A stretch of DNA of 64,000 bases from Gnetum montanum (taxonomy: Eukaryota > Streptophyta > Gnetopsida > Gnetales > Gnetaceae), in the NCBI GenBank assembly GCA_015680685.1, contig MNCI01028452.1, forward strand, positions 1,022,408 through 1,086,407. The letters run 5' to 3'. A model generated the notes under the pieces. That model saw only the letters and a list, made by a program, of their open reading frames with translations, was not told where the DNA came from and did no database searches. Below are positions 23,110 to 32,959 of this stretch, in pieces. The translations under genes were made by a program, and so were the position numbers. Positions within the stretch are counted from its first letter, which is position 1; every line of letters begins with the position of its first letter.

Positions 23110-24392
23110 GAAACAACAGTTTCTTCACTGAGCCAAGTACTTTATGGAAATCAATGGACAACTTTACAAAGTGTGTCCTGATGGCTTGGTTCGATGGTGT
23201 GTTCCCAATATAGATCAACTGCAAGTTCTCCAAGATGCTCATGAGGGTCCTTGTGGGGGTTAGTACACTAGGAGACGAATAGCCATCAAGATCTTGCTTG
23301 TAGGATATTATTGGCCTACATTATTTCGGGACGCCCATCAATTCATCCAATCTTGTGAGCATTGTCAACATGATGGGGGAATGACTACTAGAATGGAGGG
23401 CTGCAACAATGGATCCAACCGTTAGAACCTTTTGACATTTGAAGATTTTATTTTATGGGGCCAATTACACCAATGTTCAATGGAAAAGTCTATATCATTG
23501 TTGCTGTTGATTACCTACCTAAATGGACAAAAGTAGTTGTTGTTAAGGATTGTATATCATCTATAGTTGCACGATTTGTTCAACAACAAATCATAAACAA
23601 GTTTGGTGTGCCTTGTGCACTTATTTTAGACAATGGTACCCACTTCATAGGTGTAACTTTTTAAAAATTAATGCAACACTTAGGGGTTGATCATAAATTG
23701 ACTACACCATATCACCCCAAGCGAATAGTCAAGTAGAAGTCACCAACAGGGAGATTACGAAGATACTGGCAAGAACTGTTAGCAAGTTTAGGCGAGACTG
23801 GAGCACTAAACTGAACGATGCTCTTTGGGCATACCACTCCACATGGAAACTCCCTACAGACTACTCTCCCTATGAGTTAGTGTACGATAAATTACCAATG
23901 CTTCCCATTCAAACTAAGCTCCGTACACTATCCATGGCATGTGACTTCAACCTTGACCTTGATCTAGCACAGAAAAAATAGTTAATAACCCTTAACTTGC
24001 TAGATGAAAAACGACTAGCTTCCCTGTCATCTAACGAGTTGCACAAGGCATTCAATAAACAATGTCATGACCTAAGGATTAGGAAAGTTAAATATCAACC
24101 GAGAGATAACGTTCTCTACTGGACTCCCACACATGTGCCACAATGTACTAAATTTCAAACATTCTGGGAAGGACCTTATATTATTTATGCAACTTTTCCT
24201 TTAGGGGCCATGACAATATACAAACCTGAGAGCCTAAACAAGAAATTGTTGGTCAATGTACAACAAACCAAACCTTTCTATGAGCTTAGGACAACCAGTA
24301 CACATGCTACCTCTATTGATGGACAACCTTGCTCACTATTTCAGATCTCCTCCTTCCAACTGAGTCATGGGGAAGATGGCCACCTATGTTAA
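23110..24392 (+). pseudogene. Element A integrase
   Basis: Would insert cDNA into the host genome. The N-terminal zinc region reads DAHEGPCGG...SCEHCQHDGG (HHCC type, 23,230-23,370). The catalytic core is seen in GPITPMFNGKVYIIVAVDYL, the first aspartate region, then NKFGVPCALILDNGTHF. The C-terminal part (FWEGPYIIYATFPLGAMTIY) ends near 24,392. Several frame slips and stops occur. There is no chromodomain, consistent with the OTA (Athila/Tat) branch. Confidence 0.88.
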
Positions 24393-26308
24393 CTATTTTA
24401 GGCCCTCAATTCTTTTTGAATTTTTTTTACACATTTTTCCAACTTTTCTTATTTTTGTTTTACACCATCATTCATGTTTTTACTATTTCTTTGTTTGCTT
24501 GATTTACTTTTATTTGTCATCCAATAAGTGCTCATGATGGTTGATTGCATTATATCATATTGATTGCTAATGTTTGGTTTTTACCTTTGAATTATGATGC
24601 TGATATTAAGGTATGGTTCTTTTGGTAAAACAGGTAATGAGTCCACGTTGTCCACTCATCCATACAACTCTATGGTCTCCTTTGGCTTGGAACTATACAA
24701 TCCCCTTTTTCTAAGTAAATTTATTAATGAATTGGTGGCTGGGTACTTTTCAAATCAAGGAAAGACTCAAAGGATGAAAAGGATGTGACTTCAAGGGGAT
24801 TCGATGCATTTGTGCTGGCCATTCTCTTGGGTTCTTGGATGCTTGTTTCTTGGGTTTTCCGCCATTCTGGCATTGTTCAAAAATCAGGAAGCCAAGTGAA
24901 TAAAAATAAGTCTTTACATGGTGTGGTTCTCATGCAATAAAATAAAATAAAATAAAGAAAGGAGAAAAGTGAGAATTCAAAGCACACCGCTTAGACATAA
25001 TAAAGCAATATGGGCTACAAGCACTAGTTATGAAACTAGAAAGACATGTTACCCATGCCTAAAGGTTTCCTCTAACTAAGGCCCTTTCTCACTTCTTGCT
25101 TCTCCATCTCGCTCTCCTTGGGATGGTGGTCACTCTTTGTGAAGGCATTCTTGTTGCTTCAAGAGGATGGATTGACTTGGTGTATTGATGCGAGGTCATT
25201 GAATGTGGTTGTTTGAGTCTGGATTTGGGATGAAGTTCTACTCAATCATCTTAACCATGAAATACACAATGGGCTTTACAAAACCTTATTCTTGGGATTC
25301 TATTCCATTCTCTCCTCTCCATCTTTCTTCCCATTTTCCACATCATTGTCAGTTTTATTATTAGTCCATTCTTGGTTGATGCATTATTTTTCTTTGGTGA
25401 ATTCTTGTGGGTAAGTTTTTAACTCTTGCTTCCAAATGACATTCCTAGAGCCTATGGACTCCTTGGTTTGTGGGTTTTTCAGGGCATAAAAGGCATGAGC
25501 GTACTTTGGGGAGGACCCACTGGCATTCCTTTTTGGTGCAATTATTAAGTTCTTTTCCTTCAACATTTCTTGCAATTAATCATCTCTTGTTTCATCCCCA
25601 TCCATGAAATCCATTTTATTAGCATTGCTGTTGTTATTTTTTTCCATCTTTCTTGTTCCTCATATTTTTCCATCTTATAGCTATTGAAGGTTTACTCTTA
25701 GTTGTGGGGGCCCTGGCAGAAATTTTTCAATTTTCTTCATTTTACTATTCGCCTAACCCCTACACCTTGGGTAGTCACCTATGATAAATCTCCAAACCAG
25801 TTTCTGCCATAATCACAACTCATCCAATGCACATCATATCGAGGCAAGGTATCAATTGCATTGTGGTTTTTCTATCTTTGCTCATTTGTGATTGTGTTGT
25901 GTGTGCAGATGGTGATCATACAAATAATGGATTGGGCTTGGAGGAAGCACTCAAGATGGATCAGAACTAGAGCATTTACGAAAGGAGCAAGTCTGGTGGC
26001 GTGGCTATGGATAAACAATGGAAGGCATAATCTTAGCATTGGTGGCAACATGCTTCATTTTCTTTCTCTCTCTTTCTCTACAAGCTACCAAATAAAGGCT
26101 TGGATGTCATTTATGTATGAGTGTTCACCACAATGGTCATGAACATTAATGTTGTAATATGCTTATTGATCCGTTTACTGAGCACGTTGAGTCTGTCATC
26201 CAATTCCATCGTCAATTGTTAGTTAGTCATTAATCCCATACCTTCCCAATATTTTGTAAAGAACTTGTTTCTTTTTTTCTATACTTGAGGACGATTTTTC
26301 ATTCAGTT
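24393..26308 (+). other. Element A 3' non-coding region
   Basis: About 1.9 kb between integrase and the 3' LTR. It holds PPT-like copies at 24,358-24,384 and 25,695-25,719, a T-rich tract, the GGGGAGGA box at 25,501-25,521, a block nearly identical to element D at 25,040-25,099, and a splice-acceptor-like TTGTGTGTGCAG ending at 25,908 followed by a short ORF. The same order occurs in C. The short ORF (MVIIQIMDWAWRKHSRW) has a loose counterpart in C; no domain is recognised. Confidence 0.7.
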
Positions 26309-26317
26309 GTGGAGGTA
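26309..26317 (+). promoter_or_regulatory. Element A polypurine tract
   Basis: GTGGAGGTA precedes TGATGAGAG, in the context TTCAGTTGTGGAGGTATGATGAG, aligned with the tracts of B, C and D. Confidence 0.75.
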
Positions 26318-27202
26318 TGATGAGAGAAGTTACTCTAATTATTAGAATGGTTACTCTAGCAGTTATTCTAATTATTAGAGTGGTTACTCTAGTGGTTACT
26401 CTAGCAGTTATTCTAATTATTAGAGTGGTTGTTCCCAAGCCTATAAATACAATGCCTAGGCACACAATTGAAAGGAAGTCTTTTAAGCAATCAAGTAGCA
26501 AAACTTTGGTAGTCTGTTTGAAAGTTAGATTATTTTCCAAGTACCTACAGTAGGAGGTCTAAGTGTGGACAGATCTTTATTCGAGCATTGTGTACCTGAG
26601 CACACCTTGTGTACGACAATAAAGACAAGCTCTTTGATTCATCCTTGTAGCACTTGAGATTTGTTTTCTTACACATTTCTTTTATTTTATTTTCTTATGC
26701 ATTTATTTTATTTTATGCACTTTACATTTATGTTATTAGCGTAGCAATTCATTTTGATCAATTAAGCAAATTTTTAAATTACACTCAGTACGATCACTTT
26801 GAGCATGCGTGTAACACTTGGTAACCCAGTAACGATTAGCGTTTGGTAATCCCAGTAATGTTGCACTGGTTCAGGATATGTACAAAAAGTGAGAACGGAT
26901 GCTAGTGTTAGGATTGGTTAGAACTTAGTTAATGAGTAGTTAAGATAAATTAGTTACTTAGTTATCTCTCTTTTCCCTACTAGCGCAGGACATAAAAACA
27001 TACAAGCTATAAAAATGATACGCCTCAAGCTTACTTAACCATACAATTGTGACATATAGGTAAGCTTGGGAAGATAACGATCAACCAACCCGTCCTTGTT
27101 CCACAAGAGCGCATAAGCACTTAGTCCTTGGAATTCGACCAAATCATGCATGAAACACTCATATTTGTATGGTTGAGCATAGGGGTACCTCGCCGCTCAT
27201 CA
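26318..27202 (+). mobile_element. Element A, 3' LTR
   Basis: TGATGAG start and GCCGCTCATCA end. It has three palindrome units in U3, a TATA box (CTATAAATAC) at 26,441, a poly(A) stem at 26,575-26,624, and the same terminal hairpin as the 5' copy. The target duplication CAAAT follows at 27,203-27,207. Confidence 0.92.
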
Positions 27203-27207
27203 CAAAT

Positions 27208-27720
27208 TCTATTTATGGCTTAATTAATTTGATGACTTCTTTGTACAAGGTTGAACTATTTGACAATTACAAGAAAGCCTAAAAATCCATTTTCATTTTT
27301 TGAATATGTTGGCCCTTAATCAGTGGTTGCTGAGATCTTTTTCCATAGCGATAAATAATATTAACTACTTAATTCAGCTTGCTAGGTTCTAATTGGTCCA
27401 ACTTTTGGATAACTTCTTGAACACTCAATTCATTAGCTCCTAACTCAAATAATGAATTGACCAATTTATTTAATGTAGCTTTCACCACTATACAAGATTG
27501 CTTGAATTCAATTTCTTTTGGTTAATTCTATTCATGATTTTAACCTCTACCATCATTATGTTATCTAGAAAATCTTGCTTGAACTGTGGTAATTTATCTC
27601 TTGCTTCTCTAGTTTTTATGACCATGCTCTAAGCTCTTTGATCAATTTGAAGAAAAAATATTTTAATTTTAACAAGTGAAAGCTCTCTTGACTAGAAATA
27701 TTATACCAACATATAAAATT
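27208..27720 (-). pseudogene. Element F extra ORF, upstream portion (other side of A)
   Basis: On the minus strand two overlapping frames give helical protein-like text: REARDKLPQFKQDFLDNIMM, then after a one-base slip LVNSLFELGANELSVQEVIQ and KLDQLEPSKLN before TAA. Because A is bounded by a perfect target duplication, this DNA was contiguous with 10,241 and lower before A inserted, so it likely belongs to the same old element as the helical ORF at 8,842-9,740. No known domain. Confidence 0.4.
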
Positions 27721-28180
27721 TTTTACACAAAAATTTTCAACTCCTTAGGACTATTGTTCAATTTCTAACAAAAAGAAAAACCTCCCTAGAATTGGATACT
27801 AAAAAGTTAACTTTTGATTAGTAAAAGGAATTCCTTGCTATTTTTTGAGGGACATAATTTATGACAATAGATGGGCATTTTCTTTTTAAATCATCTTTTT
27901 TTTAAGTGATTCTTATTATAGTCCATTGTTTTAAGTCATTTCGTTTTAAGTCCCTCTCCATCTTCTTTTAGCTTAAGGAGTATTCTTTATCTAGCTTTAT
28001 CTTTGGTAGGTTGTCTCAAGTTTGATTTCATCATTTTAAAGATGGTTCATGCTCTTGTGGAGATTCCTGGTAATATAGAGATTTCAAGTACATATGGTTT
28101 CTTTTCTGTTGAGGTTAGCATTAGAATTGAGGGTACTGTGGCTGAATTCTAATGGTTTTTTTCCATAAGTAAAAATGGAT
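27721..28180. other. AT-rich spacer between element F remnant and LINE fragment
   Basis: Nothing recognisable; a (TTTTAAGT)-like low-complexity patch lies near 27,890-27,960. Confidence 0.4.
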
Positions 28181-28189
28181 GGATTTTTT

Positions 28190-29397
28190 ATGCTGCCTTC
28201 TTTATGAAACCAAAACTGAAGTAGTTTTTTATTATGTCATTAGACCTACAAGATCTATTAGACAGAGTAAATGTACATAGCAGAATAAAGTTACCAAGTT
28301 TCCTTGGTGCCACATCAAATAGTTCTTTTAAGCTTTTAGTTGTAATTTGCCATTTGTGGTGACAATGCTCTAAGATAGGACATTGCAGAAATATATGATG
28401 CTCATCTTCAATTACTCCCTAATTGCAAAGATGGCAGGTTCTCTCTTCTCATGGAGTTTTGATCCATCTACTTGTTTCAATTCTAAAATGGTGAGAGCCC
28501 AATCTTGCCTGGCTAATTTGGCATCATAGATGAAGGGATATAGGGACACATAAATAAATTGCTTTCTTGTTGATGCCTCCTCTGATATCAATTAGGGAGA
28601 ATTGTTTTTTACCTGTTGGAGTGTCCCATATGTACAAAAGTGTCTTATCTTTAATACTCTTACATAGCTATTTTGTAGCACAATGAAGAATCTTTTCCTC
28701 AATGTTCCATTTTTTGAGCTAGATCATTCCCTTATGGGCCACCCTTTTTGTTGTGTAGCTACTAAGATTTCCTTTGAAAAGTTAATCATTGTGTAGCAAG
28801 AGAGACTACGGACATATGAAACAAATTGACAAAGGGCTTCTATCTCTAAGGGCATCATATCTGCTTCTAGAAGCAACAAATTATATTGTACTTGTTTTTT
28901 AACTTGAAATTCTTCTAGCAAAAAATGCTTCTAAACCTCTTTTATTTTTATCTAATATTTACTAGCAAGCTTAAGGCCCCACACAACACACCCATGCAAA
29001 AGAGTTGGTTGCACAATAGAGTAAAACTAGTCTTTTGATTTCCTAGGCAAAAATAGCTTCCTTTTTACATTTGCTTTTATAGTCAAATAAGATTCTCAAA
29101 CCACTTGCAATCCTTTGTTTGATGCAAACCTCCCAAGAGAAAGATTCAACCCAAGCTATCTATAATTTGGGGCCATATGTATTTGATCTGTACCAATAGT
29201 AAAAGAATAATCATGATTTCTAGTGCCACACACCATAATTTTGGTTTTTTGCACATTACCTTTCATTCCAGATGTATTGGCAAAAATCATTTAGAACAAT
29301 AAGCATTTGTTGCAAACCTTCTTTAGATTTGGAGATGACACCTACATCATCCACATACAACAAGAGGCTTATAAGATGATCATTAATTTTAATAGAG
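28190..29397 (-). pseudogene. LINE-type reverse transcriptase, C-terminal fragment
   Basis: On the minus strand from the N gap: HLISLLLYVDDVGVISKSKE with the catalytic YVDD (plus 29,345-29,356), followed by QQMLIVLNDFCQY, KTKIMVCGTRN, NYR*LGLNLS and PTLLHGCVVWG. Further on are the zinc-like tail pieces LGSHHFRIETSRW and CHLCN...DEHHIFLQCP, in several frames. This order (RT palm, thumb, PTLLxGxxxW, LGSH..IETxRW, CCHC-like end) is that of non-LTR retrotransposons. Many stops and slips. The upstream half would lie in or beyond the gap, whose neighbour on the left scaffold side is unrelated LRR sequence. Confidence 0.82.
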
Positions 29398-29862
29398 NNN
29401 NNNNNNNNNNNNNNNNNNNNNNNNNNNNNNNNNNNNNNNNNNNNNNNNNNNNNNNNNNNNNNNNNNNNNNNNNNNNNNNNNNNNNNNNNNNNNNNNNNNN
29501 NNNNNNNNNNNNNNNNNNNNNNNNNNNNNNNNNNNNNNNNNNNNNNNNNNNNNNNNNNNNNNNNNNNNNNNNNNNNNNNNNNNNNNNNNNNNNNNNNNNN
29601 NNNNNNNNNNNNNNNNNNNNNNNNNNNNNNNNNNNNNNNNNNNNNNNNNNNNNNNNNNNNNNNNNNNNNNNNNNNNNNNNNNNNNNNNNNNNNNNNNNNN
29701 NNNNNNNNNNNNNNNNNNNNNNNNNNNNNNNNNNNNNNNNNNNNNNNNNNNNNNNNNNNNNNNNNNNNNNNNNNNNNNNNNNNNNNNNNNNNNNNNNNNN
29801 NNNNNNNNNNNNNNNNNNNNNNNNNNNNNNNNNNNNNNNNNNNNNNNNNNNNNNNNNNNNNN
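29398..29862. other. Assembly gap (465 N)
   Basis: A run of N separates LINE sequence from LRR sequence. Any protein reading across it is meaningless. The order and orientation of what follows are doubtful; see the LRR entries. Confidence 1.
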
Positions 29863-31106
29863 AGCAAAATACCAGATTTCATAGGGAAGCTCAACAATCT
29901 GGTTGAGCTGAGAATAGCATCACAAAAGTTGGAAGCCTTGCCAAAAGAAATGTGTAGTTTAACACGCCTGAAATATTTAACGGTGGAGGATTCAAACGCC
30001 AATGGCTCCATTCCAAGTTGTATAGGTAAAATGGTCAAGCTAGCCTATGTAAGTTTAAAAGGAAACCAGCTAACTGGGCAAATCCCAACGAATGTTGGAA
30101 ACCTGGTAAATTTGGTGTCCCTCGATGTTTCTGAAAACAAACTCAGCGGCAGTATCCCGGCATCTGTACGCAAATGCAAGAAGCTGTCGTATTTGTACCT
30201 GGGGAACAACAGCTTCCATGGTAGGCTTCCTGCAACATTTCCATCTTCCCTCGTCGTTTTATCTGCTTACATGAATAATTTGAGCGGATCTTTGTCAAAT
30301 TCTTTGGCCAATTGTAAGAATCTCACAGTGTTGGATGTTAGGAGGAATCTGCTTAATGGCTCTCTCCCAAATTATTTACAGAAAATGCATAACCTCACAG
30401 TGATAAATGTAGGCTATAATATGCTTAAAAGGAAACATTCCTGCATGGGTAGTGAATTTCACAAAGCTGCAAATGTTGGACCTTTCCAACAATCAGTTTC
30501 ATGGCAATATTCCATTCCAGCTTCAAATGCTCAAGCAATTCCGGCAATTCCGGCAATCAGCCAATAGCACAGACTACCATCAGAAGATTTTCAATCTCAA
30601 CTACTCACACGACTTCTCAAAATATCACACACCAGAAAAGAAATTTAAAATAGAGAATATGAAAGTGATGTTGACTGAAAAAGGGCTAGAACTTGATGAC
30701 GTGCCTGTAACACCTGGTAACAATGTTATAGACTTGTCAAGCAACAATCTCACAGGTGAGATTCCACATAGCATTGGAGATCTCACTACCTTGAGGTTGC
30801 TCAATTTATCTTATAACATGTTAACTGGCCATATTCCTTCATCCATTGGAAATTTGTTAGTGTTGGAAGCTCTAGATTTAAGATACAACCAATTGTCTGG
30901 GAAAATTCCAATGCAGCTGCAGTCCCTGAACTTTTTAAGTGTTTTCAATGTTTCGCATAACAGGTTATGTGGAAGAATTCCCTTGAGCACACAATTTACC
31001 ACCTTCGATGAAAGTTCCTTTGCAGAAAATGAATGTTTGTGTGGGTCCCCTACAACCATATCATGTACAAAATCAGAGTCAAGCAAACCAGTAATGAAGA
31101 CCAAAA
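29863..31106 (+). pseudogene. LRR receptor-like gene, 3' portion on a misoriented contig
   Basis: 29,863-30,601 is the exact reverse complement of 31,108-31,846. 30,602-31,106 extends the same gene further toward its 3' end: a non-LRR island (YSHDFSKYHTPEKKFKIENM), four more repeats (VIDLSSNNLTGEIP, LLNLSYNMLTGHIP, ALDLRYNQLSGKIP, VFNVSHNRLCGRIP) and a C-terminal cap (TFDESSFAENECLCGSP). This is the layout of receptor-like proteins, where a membrane helix or kinase would follow beyond the contig end. The contig was probably placed backwards; flipped, it continues the minus-strand gene. Confidence 0.85.
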
Positions 31107-31107
31107 N
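31107..31107. other. Single-N contig junction
   Basis: One N separates two sequences of opposite orientation that share 739 bp. It marks a scaffold join rather than a base-call uncertainty. Confidence 0.9.
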
Positions 31108-32959
31108 GTTGAGATTGAAAATCTTCTGATGGTAGTCTGTGCTATTGGCTGATTGCCGGAATTGCCGGAATTGCTTGAGCATTTGAAGCTGGAATGGAAT
31201 ATTGCCATGAAACTGATTGTTGGAAAGGTCCAACATTTGCAGCTTTGTGAAATTCACTACCCATGCAGGAATGTTTCCTTTTAAGCATATTATAGCCTAC
31301 ATTTATCACTGTGAGGTTATGCATTTTCTGTAAATAATTTGGGAGAGAGCCATTAAGCAGATTCCTCCTAACATCCAACACTGTGAGATTCTTACAATTG
31401 GCCAAAGAATTTGACAAAGATCCGCTCAAATTATTCATGTAAGCAGATAAAACGACGAGGGAAGATGGAAATGTTGCGGGAAGCCTACCATGGAAGCTGT
31501 TGTTCCCCAGGTACAAATACGACAGCTTCTTGCATTTGCGTACAGATGCCGGGATACTGCCGCTGAGTTTGTTTTCAGAAACATCGAGGGACACCAAATT
31601 TACCAGGTTTCCAACATTCGTTGGGATTTGCCCAGTTAGCTGGTTTCCTTTTAAACTTACATAGGCTAGCTTGACCATTTTACCTATACAACTTGGAATG
31701 GAGCCATTGGCGTTTGAATCCTCCACCGTTAAATATTTCAGGCGTGTTAAACTACACATTTCTTTTGGCAAGGCTTCCAACTTTTGTGATGCTATTCTCA
31801 GCTCAACCAGATTGTTGAGCTTCCCTATGAAATCTGGTATTTTGCTGGTGTTTAGCTTCAGTATATGTAGTTGGGACATAGAGCCAATACAGTTTGGTAT
31901 TGCACCATTATAGCCGGTATACAATGTCAACTCTGTTACCCGTTTCAGGTGGCACAAGGCTGCTGGAATCTTGCCTGTGATGGAATTTGAATGTATGCTT
32001 AACGTGGTGAGCCGGTTCAGCTTCTGTAATTCTGAAGGAATGTTGCCTGTCAGCCTGTTTGCCTTCAAGTATAAGTCTTTCAAGCTTTGAAGATTTCCAA
32101 GCTGTCTTGGAATTGGACCTGTAAAGAAGTCTCCTCGTAACCATAGAGACACAAGACGCGACATATTTCCTAAGAAAGGAGGAATTGAGCCATTGCCACC
32201 ACTGAAATATACACCAAGATGCTGCAACTTCTTGAGTTTAGCAAGCTCGCTTGGAATATTTCTGTTCAGCCTGTCTACACGCAAAAACAAGTCGTACAGT
32301 TTGGTAAGATTTCCCAGCTCTCGCGGGATAGCACCGCCAAAGCTTCCCAACAACGCTAGCTGCTCGAGATTTGACAGACCTCCGAGCCATGATGGTATAG
32401 GTGAAAGCTGATTCCCATATAAATTTATAGCCAATCTTTTCAGGGAAGAACAATTCATGAGGGATCCAGGAATAGGGCCTCCTAATGATGGAATCAACAG
32501 ATTTAAATATTGTAACTGGCGAAGCTGACCAATTTCTGATGGGATACGTCCTGACAGGCTATTTCCAGAGAGATCTAAAAAGGATAAAAATGTGAGATTG
32601 GAGATGAAGGGGGAAATCACACCTGACAGTTTGAAATTGCTCAGATTCAACGAATCCACTCTGGTCGATCCTACCTTAGGAAACAAAGGGCAATCAACTC
32701 CAGCCCAATCCCAACAGACTTTATGCATGTTGTGATGGGTCCAATTGCAAAGCAGGTTATAGGGATCATCTGTAATTCCTGCCTTGAATTGGAGCAGAGC
32801 TCTGGCATCGACATCTGTATTATTTGAGGAGGATGATGATGATGCAGCAGCAGCAGAGGCAACTCCAACGAGAAGAGGAAACAGATGCAATAAACTACGA
32901 AACACTGTCATCGCCACCGCTGCACTCGCTCTTCTCTGCACCGCCATTGTCAGGGCCAT
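31108..32959 (-). CDS. LRR receptor-like protein (RLP/RLK ectodomain), partial, one frameshift
   Basis: Cell-surface leucine-rich-repeat receptor, probably sensing an extracellular ligand. The start at 32,959 gives MALTMAVQRRAS and a hydrophobic secretion signal (VFRSLLHLFPLLVGVASA) by about residue 37. A Ser-rich linker and an LRR N-cap follow (ALLQFKAGITDDPYNLLCNW, VCWDWAGVDC, residues about 53-90). More than fifteen plant-type repeats then run on (xxLxxLxLxxNxLxGxIP). At 31,279-31,282 a run of four A on the coding strand, where three would keep GNIPAWVVNFTKLQML in frame, shifts the frame at about residue 558. The 3' end is cut at the contig end; its continuation is 30,602-31,106 on the flipped contig. 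No introns are seen. The shift could be a real mutation or a homopolymer error. Confidence 0.88.

Noticed and set aside
29256-30038. Long frames running across the N gap on both strands
   Set aside because: The middle is all X; the ends belong to a LINE and to an LRR gene and are joined only by the gap.
29863-31846. A true inverted gene duplication able to make hairpin RNA
   Set aside because: Arm ends coincide exactly with the N gap and a lone N, and the arms are identical, which points to assembly error.
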